From Phalacrocorax aristotelis (lineage: Eukaryota > Chordata > Aves > Suliformes > Phalacrocoracidae): a stretch of 64,000 nucleotides of DNA. Shown piece by piece: positions 13,301 through 29,370 of this stretch (the stretch's first letter is position 1; each line of letters starts with the position of its first letter). Under the pieces are notes generated by a model. That model was not told where the DNA came from and did no database searches. It was given only the letters and a program-made list of their open reading frames with translations. The DNA lies in contig NC_134280.1 in the NCBI RefSeq assembly GCF_949628215.1, positions 10,985,795-11,049,794 on the forward strand, written 5' to 3'. Made by a program: the position numbers and the translations under genes.

Positions 13301-15106
13301 AATAATCCAGCCTGATAATTAGTACATAAGAGATAAGTGGAAAATGAGACATCTAGCGAGGGTGGTTCAAGCCTCCTCATGACATTGATAATGTGCAGAT
13401 ACATAGATCACTGTCGGGGCAAACCGCCACTGTGAGCCTGTGTCTTCCCATTGCCTCATCAATCCATCATCCGCTTAGCTACTGACACCTTGGCAGGCAC
13501 ACACCGCCAGCCCTGCATTTGAATTGCGAGGAGCAGGCTCCACCAGGGAAAACAGATTTAAAAATCTAAGATTCAAATTTGTTTAAGTATTGTGAACAGC
13601 AATTCCCTTGCAAGGCATCTTCATTGCCCTTTTGCCAAGGGGGAACAGTTGGGTCTTTGTTAGAAGTACAAATTGCTTCTTAATGCAAAGGATAAAGCAG
13701 AGCCCAGGCACCTCCTTAGAATTCCTCCTGGCTCCTGCTAATGCTGCTGCATGTCAATTTTAATTTTTTGAAATTTAAACCGAGGGCTTTGTGTCTAAGC
13801 TCCATTTTGTTGGAGGGGAGGGGAGGAATAGTCAAAACGGATTACAGATCCATGGGGAATTGAGGATCCATAGCAATTATACTTCATTTGGGTCTCAGAC
13901 ACTGGTTTTAATCATATTCTAAATAGTACAAATCCACAGGACATTAGAGATTGATAAGCGTCTAACACATGTACCTGGTTATGAACTCTGCTTCCCTCAG
14001 CTGGGGATGTTTGAGGACAGGATGAAGGGAGGAATTGCTTTCTCTCTCTGACCCTCCTCTTCCAGCCAACGAGAAGACAATACCCACTGAGAACTAGGTA
14101 GGAGGCAGAAGAGACTGTGAAGACTCGGTCATCACTGGGTCACCCCAAAGCAGAGCTGGAACAAGTCCATCCCACCTGTGGCTCCCTTTCCTCCTGCAAA
14201 GTCAGGGCAGGGGCAAAGCTCCAGCCTTGGCAGAGCAGTTGCAGCCCGGCTCCTGTCTCTCTTACCTGCGAAACTGCACTACCGCGGCAAAGGGCAGTAA
14301 GCTGATAGGGAGGTAAGACCTTCAGGAGGGAAAAATGAAATGACAAGACAATAAAATGAAAGTAAGAGCTTTTGTAAATCAACTTGGCTCTTTTAGCAGA
14401 GCAGCCTCAATTTACCCAAACTGAGGAGGCTACTGACTGGGGTGATGACAAAAGATGCACCTCCTCCACCAAAGGCTCAGAACCACTCACACTAGTTACA
14501 CATCTGTCTACTTTTAAAAGGACACAGAGTGGCTGGGATTTACCGAGGCCCTGCAGGAGAAAACTTTTCCAAATGGTCTGGATTTGTCAGTCTTCAGTGA
14601 GCTTTCTCTCCCAGCCCATCTCGGGGACTGTGCAGACCCACCTACAGTCAGCTGCGGTTTCCAACCCATGTACGCACTGCAAGTGTGGGGGTTTAGCCAG
14701 ACTCTCTCCCCAGCTGCCTCCTTACATTTCTCAAGCGTGTTACAGAAACATGGCTTTCTATAATCGCCGATTAACTGCATTTCTTATACTTCACTAACCT
14801 CTGGATCAGGCTCAGACGCAGTAAATCTGTTTAGGAGATCTGCTCCACACCCCCACTTTCACCTCTTGACGACTGTGTGCTGCTTTTTTCCAAAACTTTT
14901 TTTCCTCTCCCTCTGCTTCTTCATAGCCCCCTGGAACCACAATAAAGACCTAGGCAAGGTGCCCCATCCTCACTTTAAATTTTGCTGCAAACCTAAAGGA
15001 CCGAAGTGACCCCCCTATACCTCCCCCCGTCCTGTGGCACCACCAGAGCGCTCCTTTGCAGCACTGCAAGAGACAGACAGCAAGAAGGCATTGTCTAAAA
15101 ACATAA

Positions 15107-15710
15107 TTTAATGTGGTATTTTGGTGATTGTGGTCAACGACTGAGTTCTTTTGCAAACAGGAACAGGTTTGACGTTAATGACACCATCATTCACACGAGC
15201 GTTGCATTGCACAGAAAAGAAAAGTTTACACTTGACCCCATACAAACAAAGCAGCAGAGGAAAAACCGGTTATGGTCCAGTCCCACTTCGTGAGTAGTCG
15301 ATCTGAAAATCCATCATCATAATTAATACTCATGGACAAAAAAACATGACCGGTTCAAATTCCGTGTGCAGCACAGTCCAAACTCAGGGCTCTCTTACAC
15401 CCCCCGGGAATCACTCGAGAGTTTCAAGCTGCCGAGTTCCTTGTGTGACACACAGAACACCGAGGCTGACAAAGGGAGAGGGCGACTCAGAGCAAACGGG
15501 GGAGAGTAAGGAAGGGGATCGCTTTGTTGCACTTCTATTTCTTTTCCACAGGGGTAAAAAAAAAAAACATACAAACTGATAATGAAGCTAAAGTGACCTG
15601 TGGAAACAGCGGACACCAGGGGTAACAGCGGCACGGTGGGGTACAGAAACGCCAACCAGCCCCACACGCATCGGTGGCAGGGACAGCTGTGTCGCGCCGC
15701 TCGTTATGCG
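15107..15710 (-). other. C1QL2: C1QL2 3' untranslated region (inferred)
   Basis: Immediately after the C1QL2 stop codon (TAA, complement of 15711-15713) the minus strand runs about 600 bases without recognised features. It then meets ATTAAA, a common variant poly(A) signal, at 15112-15107. The cleavage site would fall 10-30 bases further on, near 15090. No canonical AATAAA was seen on this strand closer to the stop. The extent is an inference; transcript ends were not observed. Confidence 0.45.
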
Positions 15711-17672
<1,962 letters not shown>

Positions 17673-19194
17673 TCACCTGCTTCCTTCCTCCATCACCATC
17701 CCTCCGCGGCTGGACGGCTCCTCCGCGACTCCGGCCGCGGCCGGAGCCCCGGGTCCCGCCGGGACGAGCCCCCGCCGCCGCCCAGCCGCACCGCGCTCTG
17801 CGGGAGCGCGCCGGGGAAAGCCCCGCGCAGGCAACAGGTTGCCCCGGCGCGTTCCCCGTGGCTTCCTCAGCCTCCCCCCGTCCAGCCTCGGCGGCCCAAA
17901 GACGAGCGGGACAACGTGGCAGGTGGATCTTGCTCCTCACCACATCCAAGCGCAACGGAGGCTCGTTACCCCCGCCCCGATTTCCCGGAGGCCGGCAGGG
18001 CTCGCCGGGTGGAAGGGGAGCCCGGGGAAGAAATGTCTTTAGCAGAGTTTAGGTTGAGTTACGGCACAGTATATTTTTTGTACGTTTCCCTGCGTAGTGA
18101 TGGGTCCAAATCAAGCAGGTTTTCCCCCAGTGGAGAATTGTGATTAATTGCCTTTGATTTCCTGAATAAACGGTGGCAGTTCGGCGGGAGCCCTTGCATC
18201 GCTAACTGCCTCCGGGGGTCTCCCCTCTGGAGAGTCAGCCGAGATCTTACCCTCGCATTCCATAGCCGTGGGTTAAGCACCCGTCCCGGACAGAAAACAG
18301 ATACTAGTGCAGTGATTACACACATTTCCTAAGGGCAACATTTCGGGGTCCCCCGCTTCCTTGGTGTATAAGAAGAGTGAATTTCCAGCGGGTTCACCAG
18401 AGTTGAAGGCAGCCTGTTTTGTCTTAAAACAGGCAAAGCTGTAGGTCGACGGAAGCGAGGAGCTCAGCCTGATCCAACGCTTGTTAAAGCTGATGGCCTG
18501 GAGGCATCATATGCAAATGGGGACATACAGGCTTCTTCCAAGAACTGCCGAAATGCCCTAAAAGGACTCGGGACTCTTTTGTTAGCTTTCCTTGAAATTT
18601 AAGGAGGGGATATCAAGGCTTTCCCATCTGGAATGCACGCACGACAGGACCAGATCTCATCTGTTACATCTTTGTGTGCGTCCAGCATTCTTTCCTGGAG
18701 TTAATCGGGCTTTGCTCTGCTGCTGCTGAGATCAGGATTTAGCCCTGCCCCTCCAAGTCTCTCTGATTTTTTTTTTTTTTCCTTCACATCCAAGGGTTTG
18801 AAGCCGTAAAGGAAATTAATCCTGTAAATGAAAACCTTTCCTTGTGAATTGTATGGACAGTCGCATTAGAGTAACCATGTCTATTACTTAGCACAATGCA
18901 GCTAAATGTTTTAAGAGATGAGATTGTGGCAAAGATGTAAGTCCTTTTCCTCTCCTCTGAATTAACAGTTGCATCCCACAGTGTTATTATAAGCCCCCAC
19001 GCTTGCCTAAAGCCTTGTAAAATGATTTCTAATAGTTGTTTCTGTTACAGCCCTAGTATAATTTTCCATATATTAACTGTGCTAAATACAAATAAATTCA
19101 CAAATAAATTACACTGCTTTGCTGATCATCCCTACTTAAGCTTCTGTTAATTTCCCTTTTGTTCTGGTATTTGTCACTGGCTCGGCTCTCCCTG

Positions 19195-19440
19195 TGTATG
19201 TGAATCCAGAGCTCTATAGAACCCCCTAACGTGGCTTTTTAATCTCCTCTTTTCCAAAGGCAGCAGCCACACTGTAGCTTTTCTAACCCTTTTCTGAATA
19301 ATTAAGTTCTTGTGTCATTTGAGCTCTGTTGCAACTTCCCTATTTGCATTAACTTACTTTTATAATGAGGTGACCAGTGCTGGGAACTCTACTCCAAACA
19401 GAGGCTCACCAGCCCCTTCTGCAGAAGCAGAATAATTTTC
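19195..19440 (-). mobile_element. ancient CR1/L3 LINE fragment
   Basis: The plus strand carries antisense CR1/L3 phrases: TTTTTAATCTCCTCTTTTCC near 19237, and TTATAATGAGGTGACCAG near 19360. These are followed by a decayed ACTCCAAACAGAGGCTCACCAG, the 'actccagatgaggcctcaccag' phrase. Similarity fades towards both ends. There is no coding potential. Confidence 0.6.
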
Positions 19441-21361
19441 TATGATGGGGGTCTGTTATTCCCATGACTCAACGAGGACAGGCGAAGAAGAAGAAACATA
19501 TTCTAACTTTCATCAGGACAAAATTGGCACAGTTCTTAATAAGGAGAGCTGAGCACTTGAACAAGCGTGCAGAGAAGATTACGGAAATATTGGCAGTTAG
19601 GTTAAGTGTCGAATTCTTGCAATTTTGTTTGGGAATAATTTAATTACTCCTCTGTGATGCAGTAAGATGGACTAATCACCTACTTAATCCCTCCTTCAGA
19701 TTGCTTTAAGGTAAACACAGTGTTACTTTAACGTATAACACATCATCTCCAGTGTGATCTACATTCTATGTTCCTGGCAACCTGGGGTTATGATCTGACT
19801 GATCTAATGCATTTTGTCTCCCGAGAACTAGCACTGTGATCAGTGAGGCAGCTGGTACCATCCACTAGTAAATATTTAGGAATATAGTTGCAAAAAGGTA
19901 CAGGGCAGCACTCAGCTTACAATTTTGATACGGGCTGCTGCACCCTGTTAGGTGCCTGCTTTCTGTACGCAATGGGATGCACCACAGCAGTAAAAGGGGC
20001 AGGAAACTACCAGATTAGCTAATCAGGCAGTGTCTGAAGTACCGCCTGGAGGTCCCTTTCTTCATTTGAGGTCACAAGTACCAAAGCCTCTCTTAGAGCT
20101 AGGCTCTTCACATCTTTCAAAAAGTGAGTCAGGTTGGTGCTCCATTGCAGGCTACCCGGGGCTGGCAAGACTCAAGTGCCTCTGGGTGTGCCCAGAGAGA
20201 GATAAAGGCACCCACAGAGAACCCCTGGTGAAACACAAAGGGTGTCTGGACCTCAGCAATAGGTGGCGGCTGAGCAGGAGCTTTGGAGATTGCTGTTGTT
20301 GGCCAAAGAAATAGTTAAGCACCTAAAAGCTTGCATGGATCTAACTCAAAACTCCATTTTCAGATGTGGTGTAAGGATTTAGGAACCTGACGGTTCAGGG
20401 AAGCATTTGACAGGTCAGGCATAATTCCCAAATATAGACAGTCAAGAATCCAGACACTTTGCTTTGAAGCTCCAAAATTCCAGGGACATGCGAATTTCCA
20501 ACAGTTACCTTCTCCTTCATTTTTGCTTCAAGGCACAGCCACCCAGCTTGGGATGCTACGAACTCTCAAAAGATGTTTCTGCTCCATCAGATCCATCTGA
20601 TCCATCTCCTGCAGGCATCTCCAGAGAGTGTCTGCTGGATCAGGCCTCTCACTACTATCACATGCACCTGCCACTACATATGGTAGCAGTGAGGACACCA
20701 ACCTGGAGTGTTGGAGACTTGTTCCAGTCTTTCACCCTTTACCAGATTTGGAGCAGGATTTTAAAACTTTCTTTCCAGTCTTCCAGGCGAATAGTCTCCC
20801 TTAGCCTTCCAGCCACAGGGTGTTGTGAGTTGGATCTTCTTCAGCTTATTCTTTAGGATTTATTTGGCTGTAAAAATAGTTAAATATTCATAGGGGCAGA
20901 GGAAGGAAGAATAAGTCCATGGACTGGTTAGGGCTCCCTCCCAAGGGACCCAAAGAAAGCAAGCCGATGGCTAAAGGAGCTCAGGGCTGAGCTTTCAAAC
21001 TACACCTGTCCCCAGGGCTGAGCTACCTTACATGGCATCACCAGCATCTGTCCATCCAGGAGGCAAGCACAGGACACTCCTCAAGGATGCAGCTGGCCAT
21101 CTGTATTTCACAGAGAGGTTGTCAGCAGGGTGACAAGGAGGAGATCTGGGTTCAGCTCAGTTTGCTGCCTGAGAGATCCCAACCTGTGTTCCTTAGGAGG
21201 CTGCCACAATCTTCTAGGGTGCAAGCTACCCAGGGGAGACAGGGAGAGTGGGGTGGAGAGCACTGCATGCCCTTATGTTGAATCTGTTCCTCTTTGCATA
21301 AAAAGAATTAAAGATTCATTGAGCTAGGAGAGGAAGACCAAAGGTGAATATAATTTTTAGT

Positions 21362-21420
21362 TCAGTGGTGAGAGCACTCACCTGATCCAGAGCTTCAGTC
21401 TTCCTCCAGGAGCTGTTTGT
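21362..21420 (+). mobile_element. tRNA-derived ancient SINE scrap (MIR/CORE-SINE-like)
   Basis: The segment TAGTTCAGTGGTGAGAGCACTCACCTGATCC resembles the tRNA-like head of old amniote SINEs: an A-box-like TRGTTCAGTGG, then GAGCACT. Expected B-box and CORE sequences downstream are too decayed to recognise. It is not a functional tRNA because the arms do not pair as a cloverleaf. Confidence 0.4.
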
Positions 21421-24400
21421 GAATTCCAGCCAGGAAGGTGAGGTACAAATGCAATGTTAAAGAAAGCGGGTGGCTCTGGCATGCACAATTCCTCTTCTTG
21501 AAGGACCATCCTACTTGCTGAGCTAAAGACTCTTCTATCATCAGCACAAACTTAGCTCATGAACTGAACCATATGGTTTTCTCCACAGCCAACAAGAGCT
21601 GGACCATCCCCTGATCAAATCTGTAACTCTGGCAGGACCCAGCAGGACTCAGACTCACTGATGTGGTGGGGTTTCTGGGCACATGTGCAAGTTGAGCATT
21701 GTATATTTGAGATTCTTGGAGTTTGAAGGTAGGTATCTCCCCAGTTAGGTGCCTCTAGGCTTGGGCAGGAGTTGGAGGAACATTTTTATTTCAAATTTAG
21801 GTGCTTAAATTCTGCCTTAATCCCTTCTTTCAGTGCTTTTTTTTTTTATTTGGCCCTTAACTTAAAAATGTAAGAAGAGCCATACCAGCTCAGACCTCTT
21901 ATTTAGCAAAAATGTCAAGATCAAGGTAAGTCTATGGTGATACTTCCCTGGTATTTTCTGTCAACCTCCAGCAATCCATGGTTAAGGTCTTCCTGAGCCA
22001 CAGTAAAATACTTTTAAGAAGCTGAAATCAAGATTAATGTGAGTAAAGGCACAGACCTTGGGTCAGTACCCTCACCCATCCCAGTGAGTAGCTTTGTTTT
22101 GCTATCTTTTGTCATGATTGATGGAAGTTATGGATAACATTACCCTCTGATCCTCTGAAGTGCTTCATTCATTGCCTCTTTCACATCACAAGACTCACAG
22201 ATATTTCTCATTGCCAGAATTAACTATCTGGAACTCCGTGTATTCAAGAGCCACTAAAACATAATATACATTTCTTGCTGAAAGCAAATTTGAATCTGTT
22301 AATGTTCAGAATGCATATAGTATTATTTCCATTCACAAAATATAAAAGATAATGTTACTGATTATATTTGTTTAATGGAGGGAAAAGTTTAAAAATGCTT
22401 AGGCTTATTGTATTAACTGCCGTAATTCCTCACAAATACCGTGCCCTTCTTTTTTGACCTAAGCTGGGATTTCTGACAGTACTTGTCTTAACAGCACAAT
22501 GCTGAATTTACTTCCAGTTGATGGACCCAGTGGGTACATGGGGTCCTGCACAGCAGAAAAAGCATTTTATTACATAGAACAAGGACAAGGAGCTGGATCT
22601 CGTCTTACTGTCTGTAAGGCAGAGCGGCAATAGCCCACAGAAGCTTGTGCTGCTGTAGCAACACCTAAAATTTGGTCCATATAGCCAGAATCAGGCCCCT
22701 GTACTGGCACTTTACCTATTACAGATCCTGCACAAGAAGTTTGCCTACAATCCAAACAGACTTTGCAGTTGGATGCACTTTATTGTATGTATCGATCACT
22801 GTGAACTCCTGCTATTTGCACTTTACCATATCCACTTGCTGCGCGTGGAAGACAAAATCTGCTGGCTCTCTCTTTGCAAGGGGATATTTTGGCAAATACA
22901 TTTAGCTATTTACAGGAGAGCAGTTCACAAACCCCAGACCTGCCTTCAGGGCGCTGCTTGGAGAAATACCTCAAGGTGTGGAGAAAATCAGTGAAAGCCA
23001 AATGTCTTTGCATCCCCCAAACAGGTGCTGTTCACTAAACTCAGGAGAACTCAACCTATATTTTCTGAAAAGATCAATCAGAGTGACTGAACTTTTGAAC
23101 TCCTGAATCAGAGCTCCCCACTTTTGACCCAGTGGGACTTTTGCCCTTGCCTTCTCTCAGAGCAGGGTCACACCCTGAAGTGAATTTATCAGACCTTAGG
23201 TAAATTCTGTGGGAACAGAGAAGCCTCACACAATGACTGAAGTTGGTGCTAAAGATGCCTGGTCCAAATGTACGTGCCTGCTCGTGTCCCCAAGAAACTG
23301 TTAGGAACCACACAGAAGCAGCAGCTGATATCCAGCCCCAGCAGTCAGGGTGATGGAGGAAATGTTACAGGAGCTCCAAGCTGTTTGGGAGTTCCCCGTT
23401 CCCAGAGCAGGTCTTCAGCTGGAGCTAAAGTAGGTTTAGAAAGAAACAAAACTGTCCTTAACAAAAGGCAGGATCCGAGCAATACCACCTGTCAAACACT
23501 CAGGTTTCAATGGTGTCTTACTTAAAAACAGTAAATCAAAATGAAGCGAGAGACCAACTTTGCTTGCCCTTAAGTAGCTGAAGGCTGGAATTTGGGTCAC
23601 AGCAAGAGCAAATTCAGCTCTCCTTTCCTAATTCTCTGCTTCTCAGTATCTGTTTACAAACTGCTTGAGGAGAAATAGGTTGGCCCTAGATTTGTCTTGT
23701 TCAATTTGCCTCCTTAGATAACTAATGCTTTTCCAGTGTGACTGCTAGAATAACTATACACTGTCGATACAACCAAACATCTGCTTTTGTAATTGAGCTA
23801 GGGCCTTCGTACAAAATACAAATAATAATAAAGCCTATTTACAGCAAACATAAGAGGAACCCAAATTTGGAGGTCTGGTAGAAGGAAGAGATCTTCTCCT
23901 TGCCTTCTGAATATAACATGTGTGCACTTGGCCAAGCTGCTCAGAAATGTGTGTGTATAAAACCAAACCCCTGGCAGGCTCTCCAGCTGAAAGTCACCCA
24001 TCTTCCTTCTGAACCCTCTGAAATACCCAGCAGGACTTAACTCTCAAGCCTTCATGGCTTCAGAAGAGGGAAGGGGGAGGCTGGAAGGTCATAGTGCTAA
24101 AATCAGTCCATTTATGCAGATCCCTTGTCTTAATTTAGCAAAATTCCCGAACCCAACCATGAGGCTGATTATTTTTATTCTGTGAAGGGAAAAACTGCTG
24201 CAGGGAATTGATGTGCATGGGCAGCTGGTTTCACCAGGATGAAAGACACACATTAAAAATGCTTTTGAAGTGCGTTTGGGCTTCCCTCTGGGAGTTTACT
24301 AAACCTGCAGTCAGGTACCAGAGAGAATTGGTTCCCAGAAGGCAAAGAAAAGAATAAAATTAGTAAGAAATAATAGCCAAACCCACAGGTGTGACAGATG

Positions 24401-26335
24401 GCATTGAATGGACATCTGTTGGAATAGCATTCAGTTACCATGATGAACTTTTACCCTACGTCCCCCAGAATTAATTTTATTCCTCTGTTAATCATGTAGC
24501 ATAAAGAGGAAGATGTGAGGATTGGAGACCCAAAGCTAAGGATGTCAGGAATTGGCTTTACACCTCCATCGGGTGTAGAAAACACACAGCGAGCAGGGTG
24601 TAAAAGCTGGAGGAAGGCATGTGGACAAGGTGGGGCAGATAGTCTGGCCCCACGATGCTTTACTGTGGTTTACTGGTGCCCAGTGGAGAGGAGTTGTTCT
24701 GCTGAGCAGAGGCAGCTGTAAGGTTTGTGCAGAGAAAAGTTGCTTTGTTATGTTCAGACAAATAGCCCCAGATGACGAGGTCTGACTGCGTCTTTTAGAG
24801 TAAGGGTAATTTGGGGTGTTGCTAGGGAGGAGGCAGAGAGCTGGAGACAAAGGTCAAGGAGAATCATTCCCAGCGCAGTGGCATGGATCAGCCGGACAAG
24901 GTCACATACCTCTGGGATACTCATAGAATTAATAACCAGGCTAACAATGACAATTGTTTTTTAAAAAGACTGGTTAAGCTAAGAGAAAGAGTAACCATGA
25001 GAGAAAAACACAGATTTCTGTGAAATGGATCTTTAAATAAGCACCAAACCAAAGCAGGCAAGATGGCTTTGTGAGATTGAAAAAAAAAATATTTGATTAA
25101 AACATGGTGAAAATTGTCTCAAAATATGTAGCCACCTATGATGACTCTTCAATATAAACCCAAATTAAAGCATGACAATGGGCTTTATTTAGAAATGTCC
25201 TGACCTTTCTCGTATGACTCTTGTCCTGCCTTCTCGTTACTTGTCATTCTCAGTCACTGTATCTTGTTTAAATGAAAAGTGTAAGCTCTCCAGGGCATAG
25301 GACTGCATCTCTTTTTTTTTCATTCACTCTGTACAACAATGCATACAGCAGGGAGACTCTTAAAACTGTTAAATAAAACATAGACAAAACATTTAATTGC
25401 AGTTTTGCAACTTTACTGAATTTCTTCACACGAAAAAGAAAACTCTGGTGTGCCTATTGGTAAGAAGTTACTTGCTCACAAAAGTAAAAATTAAGCTAAA
25501 TGATAATCACAGAAAAGCAGTGCTTTCCTTGGTAATGATGTTTATTAGATCGCAGAACGGTTCCTGGGGGAGAGCAGTGGAAACCCATTGCTTGGGATTT
25601 TGAGAGCAAGGTTGGGCAAAGCCAGAGACCGCACTGCAGGGCTCGATGCCCCGCTGGCAGGAAGACGAATGAGAAGCCCTAACAGTCTTCTCTATTTTGT
25701 TCTTCTATGATCCTTATAAGAGAGATTGATGCTGACAGCATCCAGGTGGTGTGTCCATGACTCAGCTGTCACGTCACTGCTTACAGCTTAAAGCCAGTGA
25801 GTCAAGGAATGAAAAACAGGTGGAAGGAGGAGGAGAGCCCTCCTGAAGTGCTCACCTCCAGCCATCTCTCGCTAAGCGAGCAGGGCCAATTGCAGACCAC
25901 AGGGACATGGAAGAAGGAGAGGCAATGACAGAAGGAACGGCTGGTCACCTTCCTCCAAGGGCAGCAGGGTTGCAAGCCATTCTCCACGCTTTACATGGTG
26001 TGGAGGAAAAGCCTGGTGTGAGTTAATGGACTTCTGCGAGCCAGAAGTGTCCACCTTATGTGGTAGGTCTGAGGCCTGCTGACTCTTGTAACTATGCTCC
26101 ATGGGCAAGGCTGTAGATGGAGTAAATATTAAATCCATCTAGTTTAGTTCATGCTAGACAGAGAAGGTAACATCACAGATGTCTGGCCATGTATTTTCAT
26201 CAATACGAAGTTTACTATTACGGATCTGATTTCAAGTGACACCCTAAATCCTGTTCTGAGAATGGGTCCTCAATGAGCTAGTGACTGTGATAACAGACAC
26301 TGTTTCTCTGAAAATCCAAGAAGTCCTAGAAGACA

Positions 26336-26371
26336 GAAACAAGACTCCTTGGAGAAACAAGACTCCTATGT
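26336..26371. repeat. 18-bp direct duplication
   Basis: GAAACAAGACTCCTnnnn occurs twice in tandem (26336-26353 and 26354-26371), identical over the first 14 bases. Confidence 0.85.
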
Positions 26372-26519
26372 TCAGGTGGCTTCTGCAACACTTCTGCCTG
26401 TCTGGGAAGGCTCAAAAAATAAATCTGCCATGCCTGAGATCTAAACCTGAATCTATTTTTTTTTTTGCCACTGTTTTGATGGCAAGGCCAGCCTCTTGTA
26501 ATTCACAGTAGCAGAAGGT

Positions 26520-27500
26520 CAAAGGCATCTCTAGAAGGTGGGCACTCCACTGCTGTCTCTGCCTTCAGGCACGATCAATGTCTAACACGTGGAAATCTAT
26601 CCAGGGATGGAAACTTCATAACCTCCCCAAGGAACCTGTTGCAATGCTTGGTAATGTCTACCATTCACAGAAACATTTTCCAGCATCTGATCTTAATTGC
26701 TCTGCTGCAGTTTAAGAGTCTAATTCCTTGTCTTATCCATCATGAACAGAGACAGCAGGTGATTCCCTCCCTTTTAGTGGTAGTCCTTCACACACTTGAC
26801 AATTGCTACCTTGCTTCCCTAGTCAGTCTGCCCTTCAGAATTTCAGTCCATTCCACCTTTCTTCATCACTGTTTTTTTCTAGAGCTCTGGTCATTCTCCC
26901 TGCTCCCTGGACTTTCACTCATGGTCCACATGTTTTTTGAGGTACAGTGCTCAAGACTGGGCACAGGAGTCTTTGGCTGAACCTTCCTATTCATCTATTT
27001 CATAACAGCGCGTCATTGTTGACTCATATCCAGCTTGTGATCCCCATCACCTACAAATCCTTCTCCAAAGAGCAGTCAGCACCCTGTACGTCCCTGACTG
27101 CGTCACCTCCCAGTTGTCCCTGCTGAATGACATTCTGGTCTCCTTCCTATGCAATCTTTGATTTGCCACTATTATTTGGAGTACTCAGCCTCTCCTTCAG
27201 CCTGCCAGCTGTCACCACCTGCATGTAAGTTTAACAAGTGATCCCTATCCCATCATCAGTGTCTTTACTAGCAATATAAATAGTACCAGACCCCTAGAGA
27301 GTCCCACTTTCCCTTTTCGCAATGACCTGCTGATACTTTCCCTGTTCAGCTCAGTTTTGTGGCCATCCTACAATGCTTGGGATGTTCCTGCAATGTTAGG
27401 AATAATAGTCCCCAGTTCCTTTACAAGAATACAATGTGTTAGAGTGTTAAAATCTTTTTAAAAATCAAGATATATAGTGCCTGCTGCTTTGCTACACACA
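26520..27500 (-). mobile_element. CR1/L3 LINE fragment, about 1 kb, 3' portion
   Basis: The plus strand shows, in order, antisense CR1/L3 landmarks. GGAAATCTATCCAGGGATGG near 26590 is followed by a CTCCCCAAGGAACCTGTTGCAATGC stretch. CTGCTGCAGTTTAAG near 26701 comes next, then AGTACCAGACCCCTAGAG near 27282 (the 'actggtcccagacccctgggg' segment). Last is AAAATCAAGATATATAGTGCC near 27460. It is diverged and stop-ridden, thus inactive. The left end (element 3' side) lies near 26520. The right side decays after the 'aagatatatag' phrase. Confidence 0.75.
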
Positions 27501-27956
27501 TAAAGAAGAAAATTTTATTGGTGTGGCACAACCGATGCTTGCCAAAAAGAAAAGAGTGGTGGATATCATTTATTGCTTTATTATATGAGTACTGCATGTT
27601 TTGGTAGCTGCCAGGAAGTTTGTCATGCATTGGCACCCTCTTGTGCAAAGTGCTATGCAAACTCAGAACCAAAAGATGGAACCTGTACCAAGAAATTAAC
27701 AATCTAATTAATCTTAATTTTTTCCTGAAAAGAAAATGCCAGCTCCTTCTTTATCAGACTTCACACTGAAACATCTAGGAAAAGAAGAGTATGCATTCTG
27801 CAAACCTGTTTTATCACAAAATGAGACAATCACGTCTTTCCGAGGAGTCCCAAACAAGTAGTTACTACCAGCATCATCAAGAGCCATATGTAAGTCTTGA
27901 TTTTAACCACATTAAGCCTTGCTTACGGCTAAAAGACATCATCTGTCTGCATCCCC

Positions 27957-27986
27957 CTCACTGTCTGCTCTCTCACTGTCTGCTCC
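27957..27986. repeat. 15-bp direct duplication
   Basis: CTCACTGTCTGCTCY occurs twice in direct tandem, differing at the last base only. Confidence 0.85.
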
Positions 27987-29370
27987 ACCTAGGATGCAAG
28001 TCAGGCAGTTCTTCAGTTTTCAAACCCGACTGCTTCCAGTATGAGTGACACATCTTATGGTGACACAACTGCTGCAGGGTCTGCAGGAATTGTCTGAAAG
28101 CCAAGAGTTCTGTCCAAAGGAAGGAAAAATGGCAAGGATATAGTTATGTGAAGTGAATGAGCAAAAGGCATCCACTCCAAGACTGCAAGACACAGTAACT
28201 GAAAACATGGCGTTTTGCACTGCTCCTGCTGTGCAAAGTAAATCAATTTTAAAAAGTGTTAAATCATGGCACTACTTTTGGCAAGCAATTAAACTTGATC
28301 TTATTTTATGGAATTTTGATCTTCACAGACACAAGAAAGACTGTTATCAAGTTAAAGTATTCCAGCCAGAAAGTCTCTGACTGTATGTTTGCAGAGCACC
28401 TGTGACAGAAAAACACGGGCGCTGCTGTTGCTTCTGGAACTAAAGAGTTGGTAACAACTAATGTTGCTTATACGTGCAAAGCATTTGGAACTCATTACAG
28501 TTTTGTGCCGTATTTAAGTGTACGTTTAATTACTTTTGATTAGTATAAAGACGATCATTTGCTTTTACCAATTCTCAGGATATTCAGAACATCTGGAAAC
28601 TAATGCAATTCTTTGCACACCGAATTATTAGTGTAAATTTCAACATTTCCACAGAAAATGCTCCATGAGTGGGGAATGGCTGAGGCATCTGGCATGAAAT
28701 GAATGACCTGGGTTCTTGATGCCTCAGAAACGGCTGGACATGCAAACCTTTCCCTACAGTAGAAAGACACGATCTGTTGCTTGACCACGCATGCTTGCTG
28801 AGCTTCTAGGTATTTAGAGGCCAGAGCGTCAAAAAGTCCATATTTGAACCACTTTCTTACCCACCCATTTTGCCTTGTCCCATGCAGCAGCCTTCCGAGA
28901 TGAAGTGCTCATGAGCCTGCCGTCAGCCCTGGCTGGTACCAGCAGGGAATGGGGGTCTGCTCTGGCTCGGTGCAGCAGGTGCCTGTGCAATGCATGACTC
29001 TCCTCCATCTGCCTCACAGCTCTGTTAAATCATGCCTTTAAAGGCTGCTGTTCAGGGCCCTCTGCTTATTTTGGTGGGGACTTGGCTGACACGGACCCCA
29101 GCCTGCCTGAAGATGGAGCTCACTGCTTTAGCAGCTGGTAAAATCCAGCTCCTGAGAAGAGACAGAGGTCATCAGCCCAGAAACTGGCCAGTGTGGGTGG
29201 CCCCACAGTGCCTTGCTCAACTTTGCTGCCACATCCACAGTTCTAAAACCTCTCCTCTAGGCAGACCTTTGTGGCACGTGAAACACACTTCCATAAATAA
29301 TATTAAAACAATTCTACTGCTCAGTGGGACACAGAAGAGAAGGGAAGAGGAGAGGATAGAAGAGGAGAGA

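Larger units (their letters stand above)
7331..15106. other. intergenic DNA downstream of C1QL2
   Basis: No coding exon is recognised. The stretch contains short low-complexity tracts: a T-run near 7829, TTTG repeats at 10137-10156 and CAAA repeats at 10367-10390. It also contains two compact palindromic motifs in AT-rich DNA (9035-9053 and 9923-9944). Around 9000-9150 and 13540-13830 the sequence looks like conserved non-coding DNA: homeodomain, POU and TCF/SOX-like words without repeats. Conservation could not be tested here. Confidence 0.5.
18050..29337. other. intergenic DNA upstream of C1QL2
   Basis: This is AT-richer DNA without a recognised exon or RNA gene. It contains a T-run near 18767-18780, a direct duplication CAAATAAATTnn x2 at 19089-19112, CR1/L3 fragments at 19195-19440 and 26520-27500, and a tRNA-like SINE scrap at 21362-21420. 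An 18-bp direct repeat lies at 26336-26371 and a 15-bp one at 27957-27986. The remainder shows nothing I can assign. Confidence 0.5.

Noticed and set aside
1-15000. MARCO exons expected by mammalian synteny on this side
   Set aside because: No SRCR-domain motif and no Gly-X-Y collagen exon was found outside C1QL2, so MARCO must lie outside the window.
21362-21420. Functional tRNA gene
   Set aside because: Only the A-box-like head resembles a tRNA; acceptor and T arms do not pair and there is no terminator-like T-run at the expected place.
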